A DNA stretch of 64,000 nucleotides from Phenylobacterium kunshanense (GTDB taxonomy: Bacteria; Pseudomonadota; Alphaproteobacteria; Caulobacterales; Caulobacteraceae). The notes below the pieces were generated by a model. It worked only from the letters and a program-made list of their open reading frames with translations, was not told the DNA's origin and did no database searches. A program made the position numbers and the translations under genes. Shown in pieces: positions 27,442 to 36,261 of this stretch. The stretch lies in assembly GCF_003254525.1 (NCBI RefSeq), contig NZ_QFYS01000012.1:1-64000 (forward strand), given 5' to 3'. The first letter of the stretch is position 1, and each line of letters opens with the position of its first letter.

Positions 27442-28581
27442 TCAGGCGCTCTGGGCCAGCGCCCTGGCGTCGTTGGCGGCGCGGTCCATCCGGTCGAGCA
27501 GATAGTCCACGTCCTCTCTCGATACTGTGGCCGGCTGGGTCAGGAACCGCTGAAGCATCCGCTCCTGGAATCGTTCGCGGTCCCGCGGCCCGCCGTCGAA
27601 CTCCATGGAGTGGAAGGTGTCGACCGCGGCGCGGAACGCGGGGAACAGCCGCGCCGGCAGGCCCGCTCGCTCGTAGATGGCGCGCAGGCCGAGCGGTCCT
27701 GCGTCGTGGATCATGAGCCAGGTCCGGTGATGCGGCACGCCCGCCAGTTCGGCCACACCCCATTCGAAGAAGGTCATGTGTCCATGCGCCAGGGCGCGTA
27801 GCAGCAACGACGCGGTCAGCCGCCGCTCGGCATGGAGATGACCCACCAGGCTCTTGACGTCCGCCGCCCGGCCCGCCTGGTCGACGAGATCGACCGTGGC
27901 GCGCTCCGCCGCGCCCGTGGCGACCTCCAGTGCGATCTCCGCCGATACGCCATGCTGGCTCACAAGGTGGTCGCGGACGTTGTCGCTGACCAGCTTGACC
28001 AACCGCTCGCTCACCGACAGCGGCAGGAACTTCCGATAGGCCATGGCGGCGAGGACGCGCTCAGAGGCCTCGAAGCGGTCGACCACCTGCTGCAGGGCGT
28101 CTTCCGAGAAGTCGGCGCCGGGATTGGCGCATGCCACCGCCACCGCGCGCTCGGCGCCAAAGTCGGCGAGGCTCTCGGTGACGGCCCGCGACAGCGTCGG
28201 ACGCTTGGCTATGGCGATCTGCCGGACGGGCCCGCCCAATCGAACGATCTCGGCGAGGTCCGCGTCGGTGAATGCGGGCGAAAAGGCCAGCATCGGCAGG
28301 CAGATGGACTCCACGTCGCGCGCCAGCCGCGTAGCCACATCGCGCGGAACGACCGGTGAGGCGCGGAGCGTCTCGACGATCGCCTTGCGGACCATTTCGG
28401 TGGCGTCGCCCGCCATCACCCTGAGGATATCGGCCGCCAGCTCGCGGTCCTCGTCCGACAGCGGCTCGCGGCTCATGCTGGCGCAAAGCTTCCGCGCGGC
28501 CAGGGCGCGCTCGTCGGCCGTCGCTCCCTTCACCAGCGTGCGGATGTCAGCATCCGTCAGCGCTGACCGCGTTGTCGTCAT
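27442..28581 (-). CDS. DUF2336 family protein (second copy)
   Basis: 379 residues, all-helical. Repeated helical pairs such as ALAARKLCASMSREPLSDED, MVRKAIVETLRASPVVPRDV and QIAIAKRPTLSRAVTESLAD match the same family as the protein at 24083. The two share repeat style rather than strong identity. ATG 28581 has GAGAGG upstream; an in-frame ATG at 28653 would add 24 residues. It is divergent from the degenerate hybrid kinase (169 bases between starts) and upstream of the NUDIX gene. Function unknown. Confidence 0.8.
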   Translation of the reverse strand: MTTTRSALTDADIRTLVKGATADERALAARKLCASMSREPLSDEDRELAADILRVMAGDATEMVRKAIVETLRASPVVPRDVATRLARDVESICLPMLAFSPAFTDADLAEIVRLGGPVRQIAIAKRPTLSRAVTESLADFGAERAVAVACANPGADFSEDALQQVVDRFEASERVLAAMAYRKFLPLSVSERLVKLVSDNVRDHLVSQHGVSAEIALEVATGAAERATVDLVDQAGRAADVKSLVGHLHAERRLTASLLLRALAHGHMTFFEWGVAELAGVPHHRTWLMIHDAGPLGLRAIYERAGLPARLFPAFRAAVDTFHSMEFDGGPRDRERFQERMLQRFLTQPATVSREDVDYLLDRMDRAANDARALAQSA

Positions 28582-28750
28582 CGCCCCTCTCGCCCCATCC
28601 GGATCGGCTCCGGAGTCCCGCGATTCGAGATTGGCGCGCGTAAGCTTAACCATTCGTTGCCGGCCGAATCTGTGGATTAAGGATCTCGCGTAACGAGCCG
28701 CGAACGGGCCCCGCGTAGGGTCTCCCCCGCACCTTGGGAGAGACCTTATC

Positions 28751-30502
28751 TTGGCCGACGCCCTGCCTGCCGATCCGAGCCCCGGAGCCTCGTTCGCCGA
28801 GCAGGGCATGAAGGCCCAGGCCGCCCTGCTCCCCTATGCGCTGGCGGCGTTCGGGGTGTGCCTGCCCATATTCGTCTGGGCCGGGAGCCACGCGGACAAC
28901 GCCGCCTGGATGAGCGTATGCTTCGCGGGTTTCGCCGCCGGTTGGGGCTGCTTCTACGGCGTCGTGAACTGGTTAAGGACGCCGGCTGCGGCGGATGCCC
29001 GCAGGCGCGCCAGGATGCAGATCCTGGCAGGCCTGATCTGGGCCGCGGTCATCGCCCAGCTCGCCGTGTTCGCGCACTTCGCTGGCCCCGCGCGCGAGAC
29101 CCTGCTGCTGCTGACACTGGGCGCGGCGATGATCTGCGTGGTGTTCACGGCGCCGTGGCTATCCAGCCTGCTGGTGGTGGCGCCCGCCGCGTTCGCCGGC
29201 CCGCTGGTCGCCCTGTTCCTGCATGCCGAGGACCTGCCGACCGCACGCCTTGGCCTGGCGGCGACGGCGCTGTCTCTCGCCCTGGCTCTGCTGGTGAACC
29301 GCATTCTTCGCACCCAGTACGCCCTCGCCGCCGAGCGGGAGACCCTGATGGCGGAACGCGCGGCCCAGGCGGAAGCCGCCCGGCGCCTCGCGCGCGCCAA
29401 GTCCGATCTCGTGTCCACGCTCTCAGACGAGATCCGTCACGGGCTGACGGGCGTGGCCCATGTCCTGGCTTCCGCGGCGGACCGGCGCCGCGCCGCGCCG
29501 TCGCGCCAACAGGTATCCGCCGCGCTCGACGCCGTGAACGACCTCCTGTCGGTCCTGGAGACCACCGTGGACGCCGAGAGCGCCGAGGCCGGCCGCCTGA
29601 CTGTGGAGCCCCGTTCTGTCGACCTGGCGGGGCTGGTCAGGGACATCATTGGCGCGCAGCGTCCGGCCGCCGCCGCGAAGGGCCTTGAGCTGGCCATCCA
29701 TGTGGACGAGGCGCTAGAGACCGGCCCCGGCGCCGCCATCGCCGACCCGGCGCGCACGAAGCAGGTGCTCGGGGCCCTCATCGGCAATGCGGTGAAGTTC
29801 ACGGTCCGCGGCCGGGTCGAGGTCCGGATCAGCCGGGTGGACGCGCAACGCGTCGCCGTTGCGATCGCCGATACAGGCCCCGGTCTCTCCGACGAGGAAC
29901 TCGCCATCGCGCTGCAGCCATTCCAGCGGATCGCCCGGACCAGCGCCGGCAGCTCCGGCGCCGGACTGGGCCTCCCCCTGGCGTGCCAGCTGGCCCGGCT
30001 CATGGGGGGCGGCATTCGCGCCGAAAGCGCGCCGAACGTGGGGAGCTGCTTCACTCTGGAGCTTCCGTTCGACCCTGCGGTGTCCGGGCCGCGCACGTCC
30101 GCGCCGCCCCCGACGATGGCCCCCCGGCGGTTGCGAATTCTGACCGTGGAGGCCGAGCCGCTGTCCGCCGCCATGCTCAGGGCGTGCCTCGAACAGCTCG
30201 GCCACCAGGTGGTCCACGCGGTCGACAGCCGGCGCGCCGTCGACCTTGCCCGGATCTGCGACCTGGACCTGGTGGTCAGCGGCGACGCCGAGACGGTCGG
30301 CGCCATCCGCGCCCTCTCGGGCGATGCCGCCCGCACGCCGGTGCTTGCGCTCACGCAAGGCGAGCCGAGTGAGGCCGAGGCTGCGCTGTCAGCCGGCGCC
30401 GACGCCCTCCTGCGCCGGCCGGTGGCCGTTCCCGCCGCCGCCCGCGCCATCGCCGAAGCCCTGTCGGACAAGGCGCCCGCGAACGACCGCGCCGTGGCAT
30501 AG
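28751..30502 (+). CDS. Hybrid histidine kinase with degenerate phosphoacceptor sites (putative pseudokinase)
   Basis: 583 residues from TTG with GGGAGAG upstream. An N-terminal membrane domain (about residues 25-190, five or six helices) is followed by a coiled coil, a DHp domain, an HATPase domain and a receiver. The DHp box reads LSDEIRHGLTG: Asp226 replaces the phosphoacceptor His, although His230 lies 4 residues later. The HATPase motifs are intact (ALIGNAVKFT, DTGPGLS, GAGLGLPLA). The receiver has VEAEP (Glu467, Ala468) for the acidic pair, Gly511 at the phospho-Asp position (Asp512 next to it) and Arg for the conserved Lys (LLRRPV). It may bind ATP and act as an allosteric scaffold, like DivL with its Tyr. 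It neighbours DUF2336 and Hpt genes. Confidence 0.88.
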   Translation: MADALPADPSPGASFAEQGMKAQAALLPYALAAFGVCLPIFVWAGSHADNAAWMSVCFAGFAAGWGCFYGVVNWLRTPAAADARRRARMQILAGLIWAAVIAQLAVFAHFAGPARETLLLLTLGAAMICVVFTAPWLSSLLVVAPAAFAGPLVALFLHAEDLPTARLGLAATALSLALALLVNRILRTQYALAAERETLMAERAAQAEAARRLARAKSDLVSTLSDEIRHGLTGVAHVLASAADRRRAAPSRQQVSAALDAVNDLLSVLETTVDAESAEAGRLTVEPRSVDLAGLVRDIIGAQRPAAAAKGLELAIHVDEALETGPGAAIADPARTKQVLGALIGNAVKFTVRGRVEVRISRVDAQRVAVAIADTGPGLSDEELAIALQPFQRIARTSAGSSGAGLGLPLACQLARLMGGGIRAESAPNVGSCFTLELPFDPAVSGPRTSAPPPTMAPRRLRILTVEAEPLSAAMLRACLEQLGHQVVHAVDSRRAVDLARICDLDLVVSGDAETVGAIRALSGDAARTPVLALTQGEPSEAEAALSAGADALLRRPVAVPAAARAIAEALSDKAPANDRAVA

Positions 30503-30554
30503 GCGCCGCTCCGTCACCTGCTCTAACCTAGGCTCCAAAAGAGGGAGCGAACGC

Positions 30555-31751
30555 GTGCTGCTGCAGGGTCTGAAGGTCGTCGATTTTTCCGCCTACATCG
30601 CCGGACCCGGGGCCGCGGGGATCATGGCCGACTGGGGCGCAGACGTGATCAAGGTCGAGCGGCCCGGCGGCGACAACATGCGCCACATCTTCGCCGACCT
30701 CGCCAATGACCTCGGCTCCAACCCGACCTTCGACCTCGACAACCGGGGCAAGCGGGGCGCGGTCCTCGACATCACCCTGCCCGAGGGACGCGAAGCCCTG
30801 GCGCGCCTCGCCGCCCAGGCGGACGTCTTCCTTACCAACGTCCGGCCCGCGTCCCTGCGCAAGTACGGCCTCGACGACCAGAGCCTCCGCGCGGCGAACC
30901 CGCGCCTCGTCTACGCCGTGATCACGGGCTACGGACTGGAGGGGCCCGAGGCTCACCTGCCTGGATTCGATGTGACCGCCTTCTGGGCGCGGGCCGGGGT
31001 CTCCTACATGACCGCGCCGAAGGGCTCCGAGCCGTTCCTGCGCAGCTCCGGCATCGGCGACCACACGACGTCCCTGGCCACGGTGTCCGCCATCCTCGCG
31101 GCACTCTACGAGCGCGAGCGGACGGGCGAGGGGCGGCTGGTGCAGACCTCCCTGCTGGCCTCGGGGATCTACCTCATCGGATCTGACCTCGCCGTACAGC
31201 TTAAGCTGGGCCGGCTCGCCTCCATCAGGTCCCGCGACAATCCGATCAACGCGATCGCGAACTATTTCCAGAGCCAGGACGGACGCTGGTTCGTACACAA
31301 CCCGCGGGGGTCAGGGGGCGGCTGGGAGAAGTTCTGCGAGGCGGCCGGGCGGCCCGACCTCGTCACCGACGAGCGCTTCGCGACCGGCAAGGCCCGCCGC
31401 CAGAATGCGCGCGAGCTCTCGGCTGAACTGGACGCCGCGTTCGGCGCCCTGCCGATGGACGAGATCGCCCGCCGCCTGGACGCCGCCGACCTGGTCTGGG
31501 CCCCGATGCAGACGCCGTCCGATGTCGCCGCCGATCCTCAGGCCGCGGCGGCAGGCGCCTTCGTCGAGATCGAGGATGGACAAGGCGGAACCTACCGATC
31601 GCCGGCCGCCCCGGCGCGTTTCCCGGGCGCCGACGTCGACCGCCGTCCCCGGGCGCCCCGGCTGGGCGAGCATACGCGCCAGGTCCTCGCCGAAGCGGGC
31701 TATGGCGAGGCGGAGATCGACGCGATGTTCGAGAGCGGCGCGGCCGCCTGA
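30555..31751 (+). CDS. CaiB/BaiF-type (family III) CoA-transferase
   Basis: 398 residues. Family III CoA-transferases move CoA between acids such as carnitine, oxalate or bile acids. The N-terminal LLQGLKVVDFSAYIAGPGAA and DWGADVIKVERPGGD are diagnostic, and the catalytic Asp lies in LPGFDVTAFWARAGV. GTG start with GAGGGAG 7 bases upstream. It is not next to a partner acyl-CoA gene on the same strand, so substrate is open; an acyl-CoA dehydrogenase lies 1.7 kb away. The stop is 5 bases from the convergent transglycosylase stop. Confidence 0.92.
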   Translation: MLLQGLKVVDFSAYIAGPGAAGIMADWGADVIKVERPGGDNMRHIFADLANDLGSNPTFDLDNRGKRGAVLDITLPEGREALARLAAQADVFLTNVRPASLRKYGLDDQSLRAANPRLVYAVITGYGLEGPEAHLPGFDVTAFWARAGVSYMTAPKGSEPFLRSSGIGDHTTSLATVSAILAALYERERTGEGRLVQTSLLASGIYLIGSDLAVQLKLGRLASIRSRDNPINAIANYFQSQDGRWFVHNPRGSGGGWEKFCEAAGRPDLVTDERFATGKARRQNARELSAELDAAFGALPMDEIARRLDAADLVWAPMQTPSDVAADPQAAAAGAFVEIEDGQGGTYRSPAAPARFPGADVDRRPRAPRLGEHTRQVLAEAGYGEAEIDAMFESGAAA

Positions 31752-31756
31752 CCGGA

Positions 31757-32581
31757 TCAGCTGTCGCGGCTGTCAGAAAGCATCTTCAGCATCTCGCTGG
31801 TGAACAGCGAGCCGGCCAGCCGGCTGCCGACTCCGGCCTGGTCCGCCGGCTGCGCGCCCCGCAGGATCATGGCCACCAGGGCGTCCTGCTCCCGCTCACG
31901 GGCGGTGCGCCGGACCGAGGCGTATTGGATGAAGCCGCCATCGTCGGGATCCGTCACCTCCCGCGGCGTGACGGCCTGGTGCGCCCCACCCGTCCGGGTC
32001 AGGTTGGCGTAGACCTCGCCCACAGTTGCCGCGCGGCCATTCCTGTAGAAGATCGCGCGATTGGCGCGCGCGGCGTCCGGGAACAGCGACGCCGCCGAGG
32101 TGTCCGGCTGGACTTCCGCCGCCTTGATCAGCTTCGCCGATCCCTGGGGGCCGAGGAAGTGGGCCACGTAGAGCTCGCCCGCGGTCGGGTCGCGGCCGAC
32201 CCGGCCCTTCAGGTAGGCGGCGTTCTGGGCGGTCAACTCCCCGGCCATGACCGAGGCGGCGTGCGGGTCGAGGCGCAGGTCCATCACCGCGCGGCGCGCT
32301 TCCTGTCCGTCGACCCGATAGCGGCCGTCGGCGCCCCGGGTGATCAGGTCCGCATAGCGGGCATAGCCGTGCTTGGCGCCGTGCTGTTTCAGCGTCGCCA
32401 GCCACGTCTGACCCACGAACTGGAAAAGCCCGGCGGCCGACGACGTGGAGGCCTGGGCGCGCGGGTTGAAGCTGCTCTCCCGGCCTGCCGTCTTCATCAG
32501 GAATCCGAAGTCGACGCCCGTCGCCTTGGAGGCGCGTTCGATCGCAGCTTCGACGATGCCCCGGATTCCCTGGACGGCCAT
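31757..32581 (-). CDS. Lytic transglycosylase-like (SLT domain) protein
   Basis: 274 residues. The N-terminal lysozyme-like domain begins IERASKATGVDFGFLMKTAG and carries the likely catalytic Glu35 in RESSFNP, followed by SSAAGLFQFVGQTWLATLKQ. These enzymes cleave peptidoglycan glycan strands to 1,6-anhydro ends. No signal peptide is evident, so export may be by a flagellar or other route, or the start may be misplaced; the family in Caulobacterales is often annotated as transglycosylase SLT domain protein. The C-terminal 130 residues are unrecognised. Divergent from the TonB gene (137 bases). Confidence 0.85.
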   Translation of the reverse strand: MAVQGIRGIVEAAIERASKATGVDFGFLMKTAGRESSFNPRAQASTSSAAGLFQFVGQTWLATLKQHGAKHGYARYADLITRGADGRYRVDGQEARRAVMDLRLDPHAASVMAGELTAQNAAYLKGRVGRDPTAGELYVAHFLGPQGSAKLIKAAEVQPDTSAASLFPDAARANRAIFYRNGRAATVGEVYANLTRTGGAHQAVTPREVTDPDDGGFIQYASVRRTAREREQDALVAMILRGAQPADQAGVGSRLAGSLFTSEMLKMLSDSRDS

Positions 32582-32718
32582 GACACCAGCAGTCGGCGAT
32601 CATGGTTAACACCCAGCTAACCTTGGGGACGCGGATGCCACTAAGCCTGCGGCATTCCGCCATTTTACTGCTGTAATTGTCGCATGGACTACGTGCGTAA
32701 ATCGCACGAGGAAGCGCC

Positions 32719-33402
32719 ATGACCACTCGAACGACCACGCCCTTCGACTTCCGCTCCCCTCGATCAGGTCCGTCCAGGACCACCGCCCTGGTGGTGGCCG
32801 GTTCGCTTGCCGCTCATGGGCTCGTCGCCGGCTATCTCGCCTTGATGCGGTTCGCGCCCCCTGCTCCGGAAATCATCGACGAGCCGCCGCCGATGGTTGT
32901 CGAGACCTGGACGCCGCCCAAGCCTCCGCCGCCGCCCAAGCCCGATCAGCCCCGGCCAACCGCCTCGCCCCGCCCGCCGGTGCAGACGAGTTCGCCCCTG
33001 CCGCTCGCCCCGATCCCCCTGCCGCCAATCATCGACACCGCGCCGACACCCGGTCCCGTGGCCATGGATCCGCCAGCGCCCGACCCGCCCGCGGCGCGGG
33101 CGCCGGAGATCGGCAATCCCACATGGCTGCGGAAGCCCGGGGCGGAGGAACTCGCGCGCTTCTATCCGGATCGCGCGGTGCGGCTGGGACAGGAGGGACG
33201 CGCGACGATCTCCTGCGAGGTGACAGACGTCGGCGCCGTGACGGGCTGCCGGGTCGTTTCGGAAACGCCCGAGGACTTCGGCTTCGGCGCGGCGGCGTTG
33301 AGGCTCGCGAGATACTTCCGCATGACCCCGCAGACCATCGACGGTCGGCCCGTGGGCGGCGCGAAGGTCTCGATCCCGATCACCTTCCGCCTGCCGAAGT
33401 GA
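32719..33402 (+). CDS. TonB-like energy transducer
   Basis: 227 residues. One N-terminal membrane helix ([20 protein letters not shown]), a proline-rich periplasmic linker ([10 protein letters not shown]) and a C-terminal TonB fold (residues about 140-227, [38 protein letters not shown]). TonB passes proton-motive energy from ExbB/ExbD to outer-membrane receptors such as the one at the window's right end. No exbB or exbD is adjacent, so this is an orphan transducer. It is transcribed divergently from the transglycosylase gene. The GGTTA-N9-TAACC dyad (32604-32622) lies in the shared region. Confidence 0.9.
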   Translation: MTTRTTTPFDFRSPRSGPSRTTALVVAGSLAAHGLVAGYLALMRFAPPAPEIIDEPPPMVVETWTPPKPPPPPKPDQPRPTASPRPPVQTSSPLPLAPIPLPPIIDTAPTPGPVAMDPPAPDPPAARAPEIGNPTWLRKPGAEELARFYPDRAVRLGQEGRATISCEVTDVGAVTGCRVVSETPEDFGFGAAALRLARYFRMTPQTIDGRPVGGAKVSIPITFRLPK

Positions 33403-33419
33403 GCCGCGGCTGGGCCTGC

Positions 33420-34589
33420 CTAGTAGCTCTTGGGCAGGCCCAGGACCCGTTCGGCGATGTAGTTCAGGATCATCTCCCGGCTCACCGGCGCGATGCGGGC
33501 GATCATCGCCTCGCGGAAGTAGCGCTCGACGTCGAACTCCTTGGCGTAGCCCATGCCCCCGTGCGCCAGCACCGCCGCCTCGCAGGCGTTGAAGCCGGCC
33601 TCGCCGCCAAGGTACTTGGCCGCATTGGCCTCGGCGCCGCACTCGCGCCCGGCGTCGAACAGCGCCGCCGCCTTGAACGCCATGAGGTTCGCCGCCTCCA
33701 GTTCGGCCCAGGCCTTGGCGAGCGGATGCGCCACGCCCTGGTTCTGGCCGATCGGCCGGCCGAACACGACGCGCTCCTTGGCATAGCCGGCCGCGCGCTT
33801 CAGCGCCGCGCGTCCCAGCCCCACGGCTTCCGCGCCGATCAGGACCCGTTCGGGATTGAGCCCTTCGAGAAGGTAGTAGAAGCCCCTGCCCTCCTCACCC
33901 ACCAGATGCTCGGCGGGCACGTGCAGGTCGTCGATGAAGACCGCATTCGATTCAACGGCTTTCCGCCCCATCTTGGGAATGGGTGTGGCCTGGATCCGAG
34001 TCCGGTCGAAGTCGGTGTAGAATAGAGACAATCCCTCGGTCGGCCGGCGAGCCTCTTCCTTCGGCGTCGTCCGCGCGATCAGCAGGATCTTGTTCGCGCG
34101 CTGGGCATTGGTCGTCCACATCTTCCGGCCACGGATGACGTAGCCATCGTTCGTCCGGACCGCGCGGGTTGAAAGGCTCGTCGTGTCCAGGCCCGCGTCG
34201 GGCTCGGTGACCGCGAAGCAGGTACGGTCCTGTCCCGCGATGATGCGAGGGATCGCGGCCTTCCGGAGCGCGTCGGTCCCGAACTTCACCACCGGCATGA
34301 GCCCGAAGATGTTGAGATGCATGGCGCTGGCGCCCGAGAAGCCCGCCCCGCTCTCGGCCACCGTCTGCATCACGATCGCCGCCTCGGTCAGGCCGAGCCC
34401 CGCCCCGCCCAGTTCGGCCGGCATCGCCGTGCCCAACCAGCCGGCCTCCGCCATCGCGCTGACGAACGCTTCCGGGAAGACGCCCGTCTCGTCGGTCGTG
34501 CGCCAGTAGGCGGCGTCGAAGCCCTCGCAGAGCCGGGAGACGGCGTCCCGGATCGCCTGCTGCTCATCGGTCAGCCAGAAGCCGCTCAT
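33420..34589 (-). CDS. Acyl-CoA dehydrogenase
   Basis: 389 residues. FAD enzyme that puts a 2,3-double bond into acyl-CoA. The family architecture is complete: N-terminal helical domain (WLTDEQQAIRDAVSRL), the FAD-binding CFAVTEPDAGLDTTSLSTRA, and the C-terminal YAKERVVFGRPIGQNQGVAHPL and VLAHGGMGYAKEFDVERYFR. Chain-length preference cannot be read off. GGGGG lies 6 bases before ATG 34589; ATG 34595, which forms an ATGA with the upstream stop, is the alternative and adds two residues. It follows the FAD oxidoreductase gene as an operon. Confidence 0.94.
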   Translation of the reverse strand: MSGFWLTDEQQAIRDAVSRLCEGFDAAYWRTTDETGVFPEAFVSAMAEAGWLGTAMPAELGGAGLGLTEAAIVMQTVAESGAGFSGASAMHLNIFGLMPVVKFGTDALRKAAIPRIIAGQDRTCFAVTEPDAGLDTTSLSTRAVRTNDGYVIRGRKMWTTNAQRANKILLIARTTPKEEARRPTEGLSLFYTDFDRTRIQATPIPKMGRKAVESNAVFIDDLHVPAEHLVGEEGRGFYYLLEGLNPERVLIGAEAVGLGRAALKRAAGYAKERVVFGRPIGQNQGVAHPLAKAWAELEAANLMAFKAAALFDAGRECGAEANAAKYLGGEAGFNACEAAVLAHGGMGYAKEFDVERYFREAMIARIAPVSREMILNYIAERVLGLPKSY

Positions 34590-34591
34590 GC

Positions 34592-35611
34592 TCATCCCCC
34601 AGAGAACCGGTTGGCGGCCAGCCGCGCCGCGTAGGGCCCGGCGTCGCCGCCGGTGACCTGCGCCGCGACCATCCGGCCGACCAACGGCGCCAGGAGCCAG
34701 CCGTTGCGGCGCGCGCCGGCTGCAAGGATCACCCCCGGCGTGCGTCCGGGGCCGATCAATGGCAGCCCGTCGGCGGTCGCCGCGCGCACACCCGCCACCG
34801 CGTCGACGCGGGCGTCGCCAAGTCCGGGAAACAGCCGCAGTCCCGCGGCCAGCAGGGCCTTGGCCTTGGCGGGATCGACGACCACGTCCGAAAGGCCGGC
34901 CTCCATGGTGGCGCCGAAAGCCATGGCCTCGCCCGGCGCCGCATAGATGCCCTTGCTCCGCACCACCGCGCCGGATGCGGGTGTCGAGACCCGGACGATG
35001 TGCCCCTTGATCGGCGAAAGCTCCGCCAGCTCCGGTGCGATGTCCACCAGCGCGTCGTCGGCTCCCGTGGCCACAACCAGCACGTCGGCCTCGCCGCCAT
35101 CGGTCACGACGCGGGGTTCGAAGACGACGCCGGCGGCCCTTGCTGCGTCGGCAAGGGCCTTCAACGCCGTCGCGGCGTCGATGCGCCAGTCCTCGCGGGT
35201 CAGCAACGCCCTGTCGTAGGCGTCGGACAGGCCGGGAGCGAGCGCCCGCGCCGTCGCGCCGCCGATCTCCGTCGGCCATTCGTGGAGAGCGTTGAAGCGC
35301 GTCGCCAGGTCGTCGAGCCAGCCGTCGTCCCCGACGGCAAGGCCCCCCGACCGATCCAGGAAGACGCCGGCGCGCTCGGCAAAGCCTGGCCACAGGTCGC
35401 GCGCCCCCATGAGCAGATCGAAGTGATCGCGGACGGCGTCGTCCAGCACCGCCTCGAACACCGGCGCGATCATGCCGGCCGCCACGCTGGACGCGTTCGG
35501 GCCGCCCGGATCGCAGACGGTGACGTGACAGCCCGCATCCGCCAGGGCCAGGGCGCTGGCGAGGCCGAACGCCCCGGCGCCGGCGACAAGGACTCGGGCC
35601 GTCGTGCTCAT
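34592..35611 (-). CDS. FAD-dependent oxidoreductase, glycine/D-amino acid oxidase-like
   Basis: 339 residues. The N-terminal dinucleotide-binding fold is VLVAGAGAFGLASALALADAGCHVTVCD, and the C-terminus has GLPLIGPGRTPGVILAAGARRNGWLLAP, as in DAAO/ThiO-type enzymes that oxidise amines to imines. The arrangement before an acyl-CoA dehydrogenase is not diagnostic; no thi genes are near, so ThiO is only one candidate. It is the first gene of a two-gene minus-strand operon. Confidence 0.9.
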   Translation of the reverse strand: MSTTARVLVAGAGAFGLASALALADAGCHVTVCDPGGPNASSVAAGMIAPVFEAVLDDAVRDHFDLLMGARDLWPGFAERAGVFLDRSGGLAVGDDGWLDDLATRFNALHEWPTEIGGATARALAPGLSDAYDRALLTREDWRIDAATALKALADAARAAGVVFEPRVVTDGGEADVLVVATGADDALVDIAPELAELSPIKGHIVRVSTPASGAVVRSKGIYAAPGEAMAFGATMEAGLSDVVVDPAKAKALLAAGLRLFPGLGDARVDAVAGVRAATADGLPLIGPGRTPGVILAAGARRNGWLLAPLVGRMVAAQVTGGDAGPYAARLAANRFSGG

Positions 35612-35712
35612 ACGCCTAACGAGCCGGGCGGAGCGCGAAAATCAAGACCGGAACCTGCACCGCAACCGAGGGTTCTTAGCTGCAAAGACGCACCCCATCA
35701 GGAGATGCCGCC

Positions 35713-36258
35713 ATGCCCAACGCACCGCAGACCCGTTCCACCACCTCGAAGTCCTCCGATCCCGGCCTCACCAAGGAGGGACGCGCGCGCATGACCGTGG
35801 AGGACGGCGTGACGCTGCTGATGCGCGACCACCGCACCGTGGAGGATCTGTTCAAGGCCTACGAGGACGCCAAATCCAACGCGCGTCGGAAGGCGGAAAT
35901 CTATCGCACGATCGCCAGCGAACTCCGCGTTCATATGCAGCTTGAGGAGGAGATCTTCTATCCCGCCTCGCGCGAGTTCGTGGACGAGCAGGACACCGTG
36001 AACGAAGCCGAGGTCGAACACGCCTCCGCGAAGGACCTGATGGCCCAACTCGACGGCATGTCGCCTGACGATCCCTACTACGACGCCAAGGTGAAGGTCC
36101 TCCAGGAGATGATCGACCACCACGTGGAGGAAGAGGAAAGCGAATACTTCCCCGAGGTTCGTCGCTCGGCCATGGACCTCAAGGCGGTGGGCGACCAGAT
36201 GGCCACCCGCAAGTCCGAACTGACGGGCCAGACCGAAAAGGCGCCCCGCGCCCACTAG
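35713..36258 (+). CDS. Hemerythrin-type HHE-domain protein
   Basis: 181 residues. The HHE four-helix bundle (about residues 30-150) has metal-ligand candidates in LLMRDHRTVEDLF, ELRVHMQLEEEIFYP, EAEVEHASAKDLM and MIDHHVEEEESEYFPEVR, matching the HxxxE di-iron pattern. Such proteins bind oxygen, NO or iron. The tail (RKSELTGQTEKAPRAH) is unstructured. Ends 3 bases before the CinA-family start, so the two genes are probably co-transcribed. Oxidative- or nitrosative-stress involvement is inference. Confidence 0.92.
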   Translation: MPNAPQTRSTTSKSSDPGLTKEGRARMTVEDGVTLLMRDHRTVEDLFKAYEDAKSNARRKAEIYRTIASELRVHMQLEEEIFYPASREFVDEQDTVNEAEVEHASAKDLMAQLDGMSPDDPYYDAKVKVLQEMIDHHVEEEESEYFPEVRRSAMDLKAVGDQMATRKSELTGQTEKAPRAH

Positions 36259-36261
36259 ACC

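Noticed and set aside
28651..28665. TTAACCATTCGTTGC upstream of the second DUF2336 gene as a CtrA box
   Set aside because: First half-site and spacer fit but the second half is TTGC rather than TTAA; too weak to call.
32604..32622. CtrA-type site in the transglycosylase/tonB intergenic region
   Set aside because: The spacing and second half-site do not match TTAA-N7-TTAA; I keep only the simple dyad.
33420..35393. A long minus-strand reading frame joining the acyl-CoA dehydrogenase to an Arg/Gly-rich N-terminal part of over 260 residues
   Set aside because: The extension lies in a different frame over the FAD oxidoreductase gene, has low-complexity GRRR/GAG composition and no homology. The real start is ATG 34589 (or 34595).
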